Shown here piece after piece: positions 52,429 through 60,944 of a stretch of DNA of 64,000 nucleotides. Every line of letters starts with the position of its first letter. Position 1 is the stretch's first letter. Where the stretch lies: positions 1 to 64,000 of the forward strand of contig JADZCU010000004.1 in assembly GCA_020851415.1 (NCBI GenBank), written 5' to 3'. This DNA comes from Candidatus Peregrinibacteria bacterium (lineage in GTDB: Bacteria; Patescibacteriota; Gracilibacteria; UBA1369). The notes beneath the pieces were generated by a model that did not search any database, was not told the origin of the DNA, and saw only the letters and a list, made by a program, of their open reading frames with translations. The position numbers were made by a program, and so were the translations under genes.

Positions 52429-52763
52429 AAAGTTATGTTCCCCAGAAAGGCGATATAGTTTTGTTGGATTTTAATCCGCAATCTGGAAAAGAGCAGAGTG
52501 GTAAGCGGCCGGCTGTGGTACTTTCACCCGGGGCGTATAATGCAAAAGTTGGTTTGGCAATTTTTTGTCCCATTACCTCAAAAATTAAGGGATATCCATT
52601 TGAGGTTGTTCTTGATGGTAATTTAAAAACGAAAGGTGTTGCGCTTTCTGATCATGTGAAAAACTTAGATTGGCGAGCACGAAACGTACGTTTTCAAGAA
52701 AAATTGACGCGAAGAAATTTACATCAGATTTTGGAGAAGCTGGAACTGCTTTTGTTTGAGTGA
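52422..52763 (+). CDS. mazF: MazF-type mRNA interferase
   Basis: 113 aa. Sequence-specific RNA-cutting toxin of the CcdB/PemK fold: PQKGDIVLLDFNPQSGKEQSGKRPAVVLSP with the catalytic Arg, then FCPITSKIKGYPFEV with Thr/Ser, and LSDHVKNLDWRARNV, the conserved dimer and substrate region. Complete. Second toxin-antitoxin module in the window, of a different type from the one at 10 kb. Confidence 0.93.
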   Translation: MVKSYVPQKGDIVLLDFNPQSGKEQSGKRPAVVLSPGAYNAKVGLAIFCPITSKIKGYPFEVVLDGNLKTKGVALSDHVKNLDWRARNVRFQEKLTRRNLHQILEKLELLLFE

Positions 52764-52917
52764 GTTTCTGCTGTTGCTGAGCTTATTGTAGGTAAAAAAG
52801 TTTTTTTGACCTGTCTTTTTGCATAGGGAAGCCGAGGGCGCCATGGTGGACCATGGTACCCCCGAGTGTGTGGGCACTCTGCTCCCATTTTTAAGCTAAG
52901 GAAGTTCCGTCTCACAC

Positions 52918-53907
52918 TCACGCGGCGGTGGTGGGCTCGGGCGGCGTCGGCGTCGTGCCCGAAGCGGGCGCGGGCGGGTCGTCGCTGGGCTTGTCCTCCA
53001 CGGCGGTGTTCTCGTTGCCCGTGGTCGACGGCGCGGCCGGATCATCACTGGTCTTGCTGTCATCCGCGGGCTTCTCGGCCGGGGGCGCATCGCTCTTGTC
53101 GGTGTCGGCGGCGGGCGGAGCGTCGCCGGTGTCGGTCACGGTTCCCTCGGCCGGACCGTTGTTGGTCTGGTCGAGGGGCGTGGCGTCGTCGTTCTTGTTC
53201 TCCTCCACGGTGGGCGAGGGGGCGGTCTCCTCGACGGGCGGCGGCACGGGCGTGGGCTCTTCGACCGGATCGTTGTTGGGCTGATCGGCGGGGGCTTCGG
53301 CGGGCGTGGCGTCGGTGTTGGTGGCCTTGATCTCTTCCACGGCGGGGGTGGACTCGGGCGCGGTCACGGTCTCCTCGGCGGGCGGCGGGTCCTGGGTGGG
53401 AACCAGGCGCTGGTCGGCGGGGGCGGCCGTGGTGTCGTCGGCGGAAGCGGGTGCGGGCGACGGCTCGGTCTGAGCGGTCTCCTTGCTTCCCGATTCGTCG
53501 GCGGGCGGGGGGGTGCTGGTTGCGGTTGCGGCGGGGGGCGTGGGCGAGCTGGTGGGGGCGGGTTCGGTCATGGGCTTTTCCTGGTTCTCCGGCTGGCTGC
53601 CGGCGGGCGGGGGTTGCGAGTTCGTCGCGGCGGCTTCCTGATTCTGGGGCGGCGGGTCCTGGGGGCCCGACACGACCAGATCCACCTCCTTGAGGACAGT
53701 GGCCTGAGCGGTGACGTTGACGAGCAGCTCATCGCCGGCCGTCTTCATCTCCTCGATGGTGTTGAGCAGGCGCTGCCGCTCTTCGTCGTTGGTCACCTTC
53801 TCGGCTTCGTCCCTGAGAACGGCAATGTCGCTCACGAACTGGACGAAGGCCTTCTGGATCTGCTCGGCGGATTCCGCCGAGCGGCCGATTTTCTGGGCGA
53901 GACTCAT
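52918..53907 (-). CDS. GC-rich Pro/Thr/Glu low-complexity protein
   Basis: 329 aa, no family recognised. Residues 1-90 are helical and coiled-coil-like (SAESAEQIQKAFVQFVSDIAVLRDEAEKV); the remaining 240 are an extended Pro/Ala/Thr/Glu/Asp tail (TEPAPTSSPTPP, PADESGS) with no structure visible. There is no signal peptide. GC content far exceeds the surroundings and a Shine-Dalgarno GGAG lies 6 nt before the ATG, unlike most genes here, so it looks horizontally acquired. The tail could be a stalk or linker. The open frame is long on three frames because of GC bias; I chose this one for its start, SD and helical N-terminus. Confidence 0.55.
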   Translation of the reverse strand: MSLAQKIGRSAESAEQIQKAFVQFVSDIAVLRDEAEKVTNDEERQRLLNTIEEMKTAGDELLVNVTAQATVLKEVDLVVSGPQDPPPQNQEAAATNSQPPPAGSQPENQEKPMTEPAPTSSPTPPAATATSTPPPADESGSKETAQTEPSPAPASADDTTAAPADQRLVPTQDPPPAEETVTAPESTPAVEEIKATNTDATPAEAPADQPNNDPVEEPTPVPPPVEETAPSPTVEENKNDDATPLDQTNNGPAEGTVTDTGDAPPAADTDKSDAPPAEKPADDSKTSDDPAAPSTTGNENTAVEDKPSDDPPAPASGTTPTPPEPTTAA

Positions 53908-54008
53908 GATGTGCTCCGATCTGCGTGCGCGTGTTGTACCTACTGCGACCTGGTTTCGTGATGTGCAACTGCTCTTCAGCGACCTTTTCTCCTTTGTTTA
54001 AAAACGGT

Positions 54009-54070
54009 CCTTTGAGCATGATTTTTCGCGTAGAAATTTTTTTCACTATGCGCAAAATTATGCTCAAAGG
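54009..54070. repeat. Long hairpin 1
   Basis: CCTTTGAGCAT (54009-54019) pairs exactly with ATGCTCAAAGG (54060-54070), and inside TTTTCGCGTAG nearly pairs with CTATGCGCAAAA. Confidence 0.8.
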
Positions 54071-54080
54071 TTTTGAAGCA

Positions 54081-54149
54081 GAGAGCTCATTTGTCTGTAA
54101 AGTTTACTGAACTTTGTGTTAGCAAATTTTAACCAGACAAATGGCTCTC
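54081..54149. repeat. Long hairpin 2
   Basis: GAGAGCTCATTTGTCTG (54081-54097) pairs with CAGACAAATGGCTCTC (54134-54149), one bulged base. Inside, GTTA and TAAC could extend it. Only 10 nt from hairpin 1. Confidence 0.8.
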
Positions 54150-54202
54150 AACTCTTTATTTTGATGTAAAGGATCGGCTGTCTGTAATATAGGTTTATCA
54201 TG

Positions 54203-54243
54203 AAAATGTCAATTTTGACATTTTGTACATGCTGCAGTAATTT
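54203..54243 (+). promoter_or_regulatory. pyrF promoter with overlapping palindrome
   Basis: TTGACA (54215-54220), 17-bp spacer, TAATTT (54238-54243), 23 nt before the ATG. The -35 is the right half of the perfect palindrome AAAATGTCAA-TT-TTGACATTTT (54203-54224), a likely operator. Confidence 0.65.
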
Positions 54244-54266
54244 TGTCGTAATCTAACACACAATGT

Positions 54267-55283
54267 ATGGCTTCCGGTAAAGATAAGGAATCGAATAAAC
54301 AAAAAGAACATTTAGAAGAGTTAATGAAGCGTCAAACTCGGGACGAAAGTCTTCAGAAGCCTTTTCATTTTGCCGACCGACTCAATGCGCAGATTCAGGC
54401 AAAAAAATCGGTGGTTTGTGTGGGGCTTGATCCGCGTTTGGAGCAGGTTCCTGCGTTTATCCGTGAGAAATGTTTTGCCGAGTATGCCAATCCGATAACT
54501 GCTGCCGCTGAATCTATCTTGGAGTTTTGTAAAATGATTATTGATTCGACACATGATCTGGTGCCGGTGGTGAAACCGCAGATCGCTTTTTTTGAACAGT
54601 ATGGTTCTGAGGGGATTCGAGTTTTTGAAGAGGTTTTGTGGTATGCCCGTGATAAGCAGTTACTTACTATTTCGGATATTAAGCGTGGTGATATTGGGAC
54701 AACGGCGGAGGCTTATGCTAAAGCTTTTTTGGGGAAGGTGAATGTGCAGGGGGGGGAAGTTTTTGGGTTTGATACTGACGCTGTGACGGTGAATCCGTAT
54801 ATGGGTTTTGACTCTATTAAGCCGTTTGCAGCAGAGTGCAGAAAGCATGGTAAAGGAATGTTCGTGCTGGCCAAAACTTCAAATGTTTCATCGAGTGATA
54901 TTCAGGATTTGGAAATGAAAGACAACAATACGGTCTACGAAATTTTATCTCAATACTTGGAATCCTGGGGTGCGGATGATTTGGGTGATAGTGGGTACTC
55001 TTTTATAGGCGCAGTGGTTGGGGCGACTTTTCCGGCTCAGTCCAAAAAGCTGCGCGCATTGATGCCGAATACAATTTTTCTGGTTCCGGGTTATGGGGCA
55101 CAGGGTGGGACAGCGAAGGATGTGAAAAACTGCTTTAACAGGGATGGACTTGGTGCGGTGATTAACGCTTCTCGAAGTATTCTGTTTGCCTGGGAAAACT
55201 CTGATGTTTATACGGAGAAGGATTTTGCTGATGCGGCTCGTGATGCTGTTGTGAAGATGAATAAGGATATAGCTGAGGCATAA
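54267..55283 (+). CDS. pyrF: Orotidine 5'-phosphate decarboxylase
   Basis: 338 aa; the long (type 2) form, with about 45 extra polar residues at the N-terminus. Last step of UMP synthesis. Core: SVVCVGLDPRLEQVP, the catalytic ISDIKRGDIGTTAEAYA (D-x-K-x-x-D), DAVTVNPYMGFDSIKPF, FLVPGYGAQGGTAKDV and a phosphate-binding AVINASRSI. It lies away from the pyrBCE cluster and has its own promoter with a palindromic operator candidate. Confidence 0.95.
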   Translation: MASGKDKESNKQKEHLEELMKRQTRDESLQKPFHFADRLNAQIQAKKSVVCVGLDPRLEQVPAFIREKCFAEYANPITAAAESILEFCKMIIDSTHDLVPVVKPQIAFFEQYGSEGIRVFEEVLWYARDKQLLTISDIKRGDIGTTAEAYAKAFLGKVNVQGGEVFGFDTDAVTVNPYMGFDSIKPFAAECRKHGKGMFVLAKTSNVSSSDIQDLEMKDNNTVYEILSQYLESWGADDLGDSGYSFIGAVVGATFPAQSKKLRALMPNTIFLVPGYGAQGGTAKDVKNCFNRDGLGAVINASRSILFAWENSDVYTEKDFADAARDAVVKMNKDIAEA

Positions 55284-55324
55284 TTATTTTTGAGGCAGGG
55301 TTTCTTATTAAGGGTATTTTTGGA

Positions 55325-55350
55325 GGCTAATATAAACAAGAGCGTGGTTG
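55325..55350 (+). mobile_element. Solo IS1595-type end (26 bp)
   Basis: Identical over 26 bp to the right inverted repeat of the IS at 16361-17297 (reading 17297 down to 17272). No transposase, no second end and no clear target duplication nearby. It sits between pyrF and the next gene and is probably a relic of excision or of a one-ended event. Confidence 0.85.
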
Positions 55351-55403
55351 GTACTTGCCAAAATGCCATCATTGTTCTATATTGCATTCTCTTATATTGC
55401 GAT

Positions 55404-56222
55404 ATGACGGAATCAATAGATGATGGTTTGGGTGGTCTGCGAGCCGAGGTGGAACCTTATGTTCAGCGGTTTGCACATGTTTGTGCCGATGCTAAACAAA
55501 AAGAGGAGATGGAACAGCTGGTTTTTACTTTGTATGTGAGCGTGGATCATCCACAGCAGTTTCTTGCTTTTGTGGATAGTTTTCATGTTGCTTGCACGTC
55601 TTTGGGAGATTTTCGAAGATTGTGCAGTGCGGCTGTTGATTTTACGAATGTGTGGAGGGATACAACGATTGCTCGTTTAATGACAACTATGGTTCGGGGA
55701 CGAATTTTGCTTCGGGATGAAAGTGGAGCCATGAGGGCGCACGGTGCTGGAATTGCCCGATTAGAACTGTTGGTGAGTTATTTATGTGAAGACAGATTTA
55801 TTGATTGGTTTAACAGGGGACTGGATGAAGGGTCAGATGCTGTTGCTGCTATGAGATTTTTTGAGGGAAGTTCGGGTTTTGTTGATTTGTTGGATTGGGT
55901 ACATAATTCTGTAACGGTGAATCCGCACGTTCTTCATCTTTTTGTTGAGTTATGGAAGGCCAACGGGGTTGATGATTGTAAGAAGTTTGCACGTTTGTAT
56001 AAACGTTATGTGGATGATCCGGTAGGGTATGGCTCGTTGAATTACGCCATGAATATTATGAAAGATGGCTATGCTCTGGTTGCCGAGAGATTTTTAATCT
56101 ATCTCACAAAAAAGCGAAATGTTCGCGTTGAGGATCTGTATCGTGGCGTGTGTGATTTCCTGGAAGCAAATAACGAAAGGGGAGCTTTGGAGCTTTTGAA
56201 TTTAGAGGCTAGTGGTCAGTGA
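55404..56222 (+). CDS. Unrecognised 272-aa helical protein
   Basis: 272 aa from ATG 55404; the frame runs further upstream but through the solo IS end, so I reject that. No family recognised. Soluble, all-helical, with repeated aromatic and acidic helices (VFTLYVSVDHPQQFLAFVDSF, WDLLDWVHNSV-type) and a final LEANNERGALELLNLEASG that looks like a TPR- or HEAT-type helical repeat. Its stop overlaps the rsmA stop by about 20 nt on the other strand. Confidence 0.68.
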   Translation: MTESIDDGLGGLRAEVEPYVQRFAHVCADAKQKEEMEQLVFTLYVSVDHPQQFLAFVDSFHVACTSLGDFRRLCSAAVDFTNVWRDTTIARLMTTMVRGRILLRDESGAMRAHGAGIARLELLVSYLCEDRFIDWFNRGLDEGSDAVAAMRFFEGSSGFVDLLDWVHNSVTVNPHVLHLFVELWKANGVDDCKKFARLYKRYVDDPVGYGSLNYAMNIMKDGYALVAERFLIYLTKKRNVRVEDLYRGVCDFLEANNERGALELLNLEASGQ

Positions 56223-57044
56223 TTTGAGGTTTTGAATGAGTCGGTTCCAATCTTGAATACTGAGTTCTTGAGGTCGGATTGTTGGTTCGATGTTGGATTT
56301 TTTGAGGAGTTCGGTCAGACCTTCTTTGGTAATATTGATTCCTGATCGGAGTGAATTGGAAAGCGTTTTCCGGCGTTGTGCGAAACAAACCTTAATTAAC
56401 CGGAAGAAGAGTTTGATATCTTCCACTGCCGGTGCCGGGTATACATCAATTTTTAAAATGGCTGAGTCTACTTTTGGTGCGGGGAAGAAATTATTTTTAC
56501 TGACATAGTCCACGATAGATGGCTTGCCGAATATTTGAACCTGCAGGCTGAGGACTGAATGGTCGCCGTCTTTGGCACAGATTTTTTGCGCCACCTCTTT
56601 TTGGATGAGAAGCACAATGGTTTGTGGTCTGAGTTCTCCAGGATTTTTTGGCTGGAGGTAATGGCTTATTAGCGGCGAGGTGATGTAGTAGGGGATATTG
56701 GCTACAAGTTTGTATGGTTCCGGAGGGAGGTCGGTTTTGAGGGCGTCAGCGTGGATGACATTTAAATGAGGGTATGTTTTTTGAAATTCTTTTAGGTGGG
56801 GGATGAGCCGGTCATCAAGTTCTATGGCAATAACTTTGGCTTCAGCTTCAAGTAGTGCCATTGTGAGTATTCCCGGTCCCGGTCCGACTTCTACAACGTT
56901 GTCACCGGGTTTGATACCTGATGCTTCAATGATTTTTTTGATTATTTCCGGATTGATCAGAAAATTTTGACCGAGACTTTTGTTGGTCCAGAAGTTGTTT
57001 TTTTTGAGCCAATCGATAAGTTCTGTCGTGTTTTTATAGGCCAT
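56202..57044 (-). CDS. rsmA: 16S rRNA dimethyladenosine transferase
   Basis: 280 aa (KsgA). Dimethylates two adjacent adenosines at the end of 16S rRNA. NKSLGQNFLINPEIIKKIIEASGI, the SAM-binding VVEVGPGPGILTMALLE, a VIAIELDDRLIPHL acidic loop, and the catalytic NIPYYITSPLI. Full length. Overlaps the DUF167 gene by 11 nt upstream; runs with that gene and the P-type ATPase. Confidence 0.97.
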   Translation of the reverse strand: MAYKNTTELIDWLKKNNFWTNKSLGQNFLINPEIIKKIIEASGIKPGDNVVEVGPGPGILTMALLEAEAKVIAIELDDRLIPHLKEFQKTYPHLNVIHADALKTDLPPEPYKLVANIPYYITSPLISHYLQPKNPGELRPQTIVLLIQKEVAQKICAKDGDHSVLSLQVQIFGKPSIVDYVSKNNFFPAPKVDSAILKIDVYPAPAVEDIKLFFRLIKVCFAQRRKTLSNSLRSGINITKEGLTELLKKSNIEPTIRPQELSIQDWNRLIQNLKSLTTSL

Positions 57045-57330
57045 TTTTTGTTGTTGTGATGTGGAATTTTTTGCGCGGGGATGTTGTTCCTTGGGTGATT
57101 TGTATGCAAGAGCGGGGAACTTTGAATGTATCTGCCAATACTTGAATTATTTCGTCATTGGCTTTGCCTTTTTCCGGCGGGGCAACCACTTTTATTTTGA
57201 GTGCAGTGCCTAAGAATCCGCTGATGCCGGTGTAACTGCTTCCAGGAACAGCTTTTACTTCCAGGGTTATTTCTCCATGTGTGCTCAGGATTTTTTTGAT
57301 TTGTTCCAGTTGTTTTGCGGGATCATCCAT
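57034..57330 (-). CDS. DUF167 (YggU) family protein
   Basis: 98 aa from MDDPAKQLEQIKK. The conserved segment LEVKAVPGSSYTGI, then LKIKVVAPPEKGKANDEIIQVLADTF and SCIQITQGTTSPRKKFHI is the DUF167 core. The function is not known. The first Met overlaps the ATPase stop by 8 nt and its end overlaps rsmA by 11 nt, so all three are translationally coupled. Confidence 0.9.
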   Translation of the reverse strand: MDDPAKQLEQIKKILSTHGEITLEVKAVPGSSYTGISGFLGTALKIKVVAPPEKGKANDEIIQVLADTFKVPRSCIQITQGTTSPRKKFHITTTKNGL

Positions 57331-60172
57331 ATTTTTTTCGAACAAAGATTTTACGCATTTCTTCAACAACTAAAACTATCAGTGACGCGCCCAGGATGAT
57401 ACTCCAATCGCTGAAGTTCAAACTGGTTGTGTGGAGGTATGTTTGCATAAATGGAATTTCCACAATGGCGATTGTTGTTAGAATTGAAATACAAATTGCG
57501 CCCAAAAGGAACGGATTGGTGAAAAATCCCAGTTTAAAGATAGAGTTTTTTTCGCTGCGCGAATTGAATGCGTTTACCATTTGGATAATAACAAGCAGGG
57601 CGAAAGCGACACTGGAGCCCTTGAGATGTACTTGACCGTCATCGGTTATTGCTTGTCCCCAACTCCACCCGTATCGGTAGAGTGTCCAAATGTAGGTTCC
57701 CATTACCAGAGCTCCCATGATAAGACCCAAATAGAGGTATCTTTCTACAAACGGTTTGGTCATGATTTTTTCTTTTGGATTTCGTGGTTTTCTCTCCATG
57801 ATGCCAGGTTCTGATGGGTCAATGCCCAGCGCTACTGCTGGCAGTACGTCTGTTCCAATGTCTATACAGAGAATTAAAATTGCCGTGAGGGGCGATGGTA
57901 ATCCCAGGATGATTGCTACAAAAATGGTGAGCAGTTCCGCTATATTGCAGGAGAACACATAGAATACAAATTTTTTCAGGTTATCGTAAATGGTGCGACC
58001 TTCTTTAATGGCTGTGACGATTGTGGAGTAGCTATCGTCAGCTAAAACCATGTTGGAGGCTTCTTTGCTTACATCGGTTCCGCTGATGCCCATTGCTACG
58101 CCAATATCTGCACGTTTTAATGCGGGGGCGTCATTGACTCCATCACCGGTTACCGCCACTACTTCACCGGATGCTTTGAGCAGGGTTACGATGCGGAGTT
58201 TGTGTTCGGGACTTACACGGGCAAAGATTATATCCAGATTTTTTTCGTTCAGTTTGGCACTGAGTTCTTTGTCATTGATGTTGTTTACGTCTTCACCGGT
58301 CATAATGATATGTTTGCGCTGGTTTTGGCCGATGATATTTAATTGTTTGGCAATTGCTTCCGCGGTTAGGCCGTGGTCGCCTGTAATGATATATGTGCGG
58401 ATGCCGGCTTTATGAGCCATATCAACGGCAGCTTTTACTTCAGGGCGTGGCGGGTCGATCATGCCGATCATTCCAACGAACGTCATGTTTTTTTCTATAT
58501 CATCTTTTAGGAATAACCAGGAACCTTCTTTTTTTCCTTTATTTATTTCTGTTTCGGAAACTGTTCGGTAGGCGAAGCCAAGGCCACGGAGCGCCCGGCG
58601 TGCCATGCCTTCATTTAAACTGATCAATGAGTTTTTCCCGTCTTTATCAAGTTTTACCTCGCGTCCGTTGAAATTGAGATGTTGTGAGACGCTAATGACG
58701 CTGTCCGGAGCGCCTTTTGTAACTGCCCAGTACTCGCCGGTTTCTCTATTTTTGAGGATTACCGTCATACGTTTTCTGGTGGAATCAAAAGAGAGTTCGT
58801 AAATTTTTTCGTATTGGTCACGTAATTTTTGCAGATCAAATCCGGCTTTTTCTCCGAGGGTTAATAAAGCACCTTCTGTTGGGTCGCCAGTTATTTTCCA
58901 TTGTCCGTCTTGTATGTGCAGATCTGCGTTGTTGCAGAGTCCTGCAGCGATGATGAGGATTTCCAATGAGTTGAAAACATTTGGTTGTTTTTGTTGCATA
59001 GCCAAAAGATCTTCTCTTTGATGTTCATAATCTTCGTACATGCCGTTTTCTTCACCAATGGTGACGCAGTGTTTGTTGTTCTGCTCAATGTGTATTGAGC
59101 CCTGAGGGTTGTACCCTACACCGCGTACGGATGCTTCATATTGGTCAAAATACAGCTCTTTGACGGTCATTTCGTTTTTGGTCAGTGTGCCGGTTTTATC
59201 ACTGCAAATAACGGTTGTTGAACCGAGTGTTTCAACGGCTGAGAGCTGTTTCATGATGGCATTCTTTTTGGCCAGCCTTTGAACACCAATGGCAAGAGCG
59301 ATGGTTACTGTGGCAGGAAGTCCTTCAGGTACGGCGGCGACAGCAACGGAAGATGCAAACAACAGTGCATCTACAAAATATTTTCCTTGAAGCGTAACTC
59401 CTACAATAAATAAAATTGCTGAAATCACTAACGCAATTTTCCCCACGAAGACACCTATTCTTTGGAGTTCTTTTTCCAGTGGGCTGAGATCTTTTTTTGT
59501 TTCGGTTGTAAGTTTTGCCACCTGACCCATTTGCGTATTCATGCCTGTTCCAATGACAATAGCTTTACCACTGCCATGTGTGACATTTGTTCCCATGAAT
59601 ATTACATTTTCTTTTTCCGACTCGGTGGCATTGGTTTCAGGTAAATCCCGGGTGAGCTTTTGTACGGGAACTGATTCACCAGTTAACGCGCTTTCAAGTG
59701 TTTGGAGTTCATTTGCTTCAAATAAAACCGCATCAGCTGTTATGTTGTCACCTTCCAGGATAACTAAAATGTCTCCCGGTACTACTTCCCGGGCATCAAT
59801 CTCGTTTTGGACTCCGTTTCGTATTACTTTTGCCTTTGGTGCTACCAACTTTCTCAGTGCCTCAATGGCTTTTTCGGCGCGATATTTTTGAACAAAACCG
59901 ATTGTGGCGTTGAGTACGACGATGAAAAAAATAACCGCAGCGTCGCGACCTTCACCACCAATCAGCGCTATGAATGCAGCAAAAATCAGCAACAGAACCA
60001 TTAGATCTTTAAACTCCTCCAGAAAAGTAATAATTAGAGGTTTTTTCTTTTTGGCTTGGAGAACGTTGAATCCGTGGAATTTTTGTCTTTTTATGACTTC
60101 GTCGTCGGTAAGTCCATTCAGGCAGGTTTGGTGTTTTTCCAATAAGGGTATGAGTTCTTTTTGGTTGAGCAT
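57323..60172 (-). CDS. Calcium-type P-type ATPase (PMCA/SERCA-like)
   Basis: 949 aa, full length. Pumps a divalent cation, most likely Ca2+, out of the cytoplasm. N-terminal domain, LTGESVPV (actuator TGES), the M4 motif VAAVPEGLPATVTIAL, phosphorylation CSDKTGTLTKNEMTV, the nucleotide-binding KGAPDSVI, MIDPPRPEVKAAV, the VTGDGVNDAPALKRADIG hinge, and M6 IDIGTDVLPAVALGIDP. The PEGLP and D in M6 favour Ca2+. It is transcribed with trmD (4 nt gap upstream) and DUF167-rsmA. Confidence 0.93.
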   Translation of the reverse strand: MLNQKELIPLLEKHQTCLNGLTDDEVIKRQKFHGFNVLQAKKKKPLIITFLEEFKDLMVLLLIFAAFIALIGGEGRDAAVIFFIVVLNATIGFVQKYRAEKAIEALRKLVAPKAKVIRNGVQNEIDAREVVPGDILVILEGDNITADAVLFEANELQTLESALTGESVPVQKLTRDLPETNATESEKENVIFMGTNVTHGSGKAIVIGTGMNTQMGQVAKLTTETKKDLSPLEKELQRIGVFVGKIALVISAILFIVGVTLQGKYFVDALLFASSVAVAAVPEGLPATVTIALAIGVQRLAKKNAIMKQLSAVETLGSTTVICSDKTGTLTKNEMTVKELYFDQYEASVRGVGYNPQGSIHIEQNNKHCVTIGEENGMYEDYEHQREDLLAMQQKQPNVFNSLEILIIAAGLCNNADLHIQDGQWKITGDPTEGALLTLGEKAGFDLQKLRDQYEKIYELSFDSTRKRMTVILKNRETGEYWAVTKGAPDSVISVSQHLNFNGREVKLDKDGKNSLISLNEGMARRALRGLGFAYRTVSETEINKGKKEGSWLFLKDDIEKNMTFVGMIGMIDPPRPEVKAAVDMAHKAGIRTYIITGDHGLTAEAIAKQLNIIGQNQRKHIIMTGEDVNNINDKELSAKLNEKNLDIIFARVSPEHKLRIVTLLKASGEVVAVTGDGVNDAPALKRADIGVAMGISGTDVSKEASNMVLADDSYSTIVTAIKEGRTIYDNLKKFVFYVFSCNIAELLTIFVAIILGLPSPLTAILILCIDIGTDVLPAVALGIDPSEPGIMERKPRNPKEKIMTKPFVERYLYLGLIMGALVMGTYIWTLYRYGWSWGQAITDDGQVHLKGSSVAFALLVIIQMVNAFNSRSEKNSIFKLGFFTNPFLLGAICISILTTIAIVEIPFMQTYLHTTSLNFSDWSIILGASLIVLVVEEMRKIFVRKKYG

Positions 60173-60176
60173 GATA

Positions 60177-60830
60177 TTATTTTAATTGATCTTTACGCCA
60201 TTTTTTTATATTTGCATGATGTCCGCTTATTAATACTTCCGGTACTTTCAATCCCATAAATTCTTCCGGACGCGTGTAATGCGGGTACTCCTTTTTGCCA
60301 TCCAATACTTTGGAAAAAGTTTCTTCTTCACTTGAATAATCGTCACCGAGAATACCTGGGATGAGTCTACTTATGGTGTCCAGCAGAACCATAGCTGGCA
60401 ATTCACCACCAGTTAAAACATATTTCCCAATAGATATTTCAAAATCCACGCAGAGATCTATTGCTCGTTGATCTATACCCTCATAGCGTCCGCAGAGTAG
60501 AATGAGGCCTGATTTTTGATATTTTTTTGCCAGTGTTTGTCCATAATTTTGCGTGAGCATTTTTCCCTTTGGACTCATATAAATTACCGGACCTTTATTG
60601 AGTTTTTTTACTGCTTGAACACAATCATATATTGGTTGTGCCATCATCAGCATTCCTGCGCCGCCTCCATAAGGTGGAGCATCCACTTTTTGGTGTTTGT
60701 CCTTGGTGTATTTACGAATATCGTGAACAACAATTTCCAGTTTATGATCTTTAATGGCTCTTTTTATAATGCTTTCGCCAATATAGGAGTCAAAAATTTC
60801 CGGAAAAATGGTTAAAAGGTCAAAGCGCAT
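60177..60830 (-). CDS. trmD: tRNA (guanine-37-N1) methyltransferase
   Basis: 217 aa, shorter than the 240-270 of most TrmD, missing part of the C-terminal domain. FDLLTIFPEIFDSYIGESIIKRA, the knotted SAM site LLCGRYEGIDQRAID, and GKYVLTGGELPAM with the catalytic Asp (DYSSEEETF). Methylates G37 to keep the reading frame. Its neighbours here are a P-type ATPase and a PP2C gene instead of the usual rpsP-rimM-rplS. Confidence 0.95.
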   Translation of the reverse strand: MRFDLLTIFPEIFDSYIGESIIKRAIKDHKLEIVVHDIRKYTKDKHQKVDAPPYGGGAGMLMMAQPIYDCVQAVKKLNKGPVIYMSPKGKMLTQNYGQTLAKKYQKSGLILLCGRYEGIDQRAIDLCVDFEISIGKYVLTGGELPAMVLLDTISRLIPGILGDDYSSEEETFSKVLDGKKEYPHYTRPEEFMGLKVPEVLISGHHANIKKWRKDQLK

Positions 60831-60944
60831 GCGAGAAAAATCAGATCTTAGCGTGATGAATACTACTGACTTAGGTATTGTAACATACTTGCTATAACAT
60901 TTCTAATGTTGTATAATTTTATGTAATGTATGTAATGGGTACTT

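Larger units (their letters stand above)
53908..54266. other. 359-nt gap before pyrF with two long hairpins and a palindrome
   Basis: No ORF. It contains the two adjacent hairpins (54009-54070, 54081-54149) and the pyrF promoter with its operator-like palindrome (54203-54243). It is unusually rich in inverted repeats for its length. Confidence 0.7.

Noticed and set aside
52918-53330. Long Arg/Ala-rich ORFs on the opposite strand of the Pro-rich gene
   Set aside because: They result from GC bias; they lack plausible starts and composition, and the minus frame has an SD and a helical N-terminus.
55290-55403. 38-residue N-terminal extension of the 272-aa protein
   Set aside because: It reads through the solo IS end; ATG 55404 is a better start.
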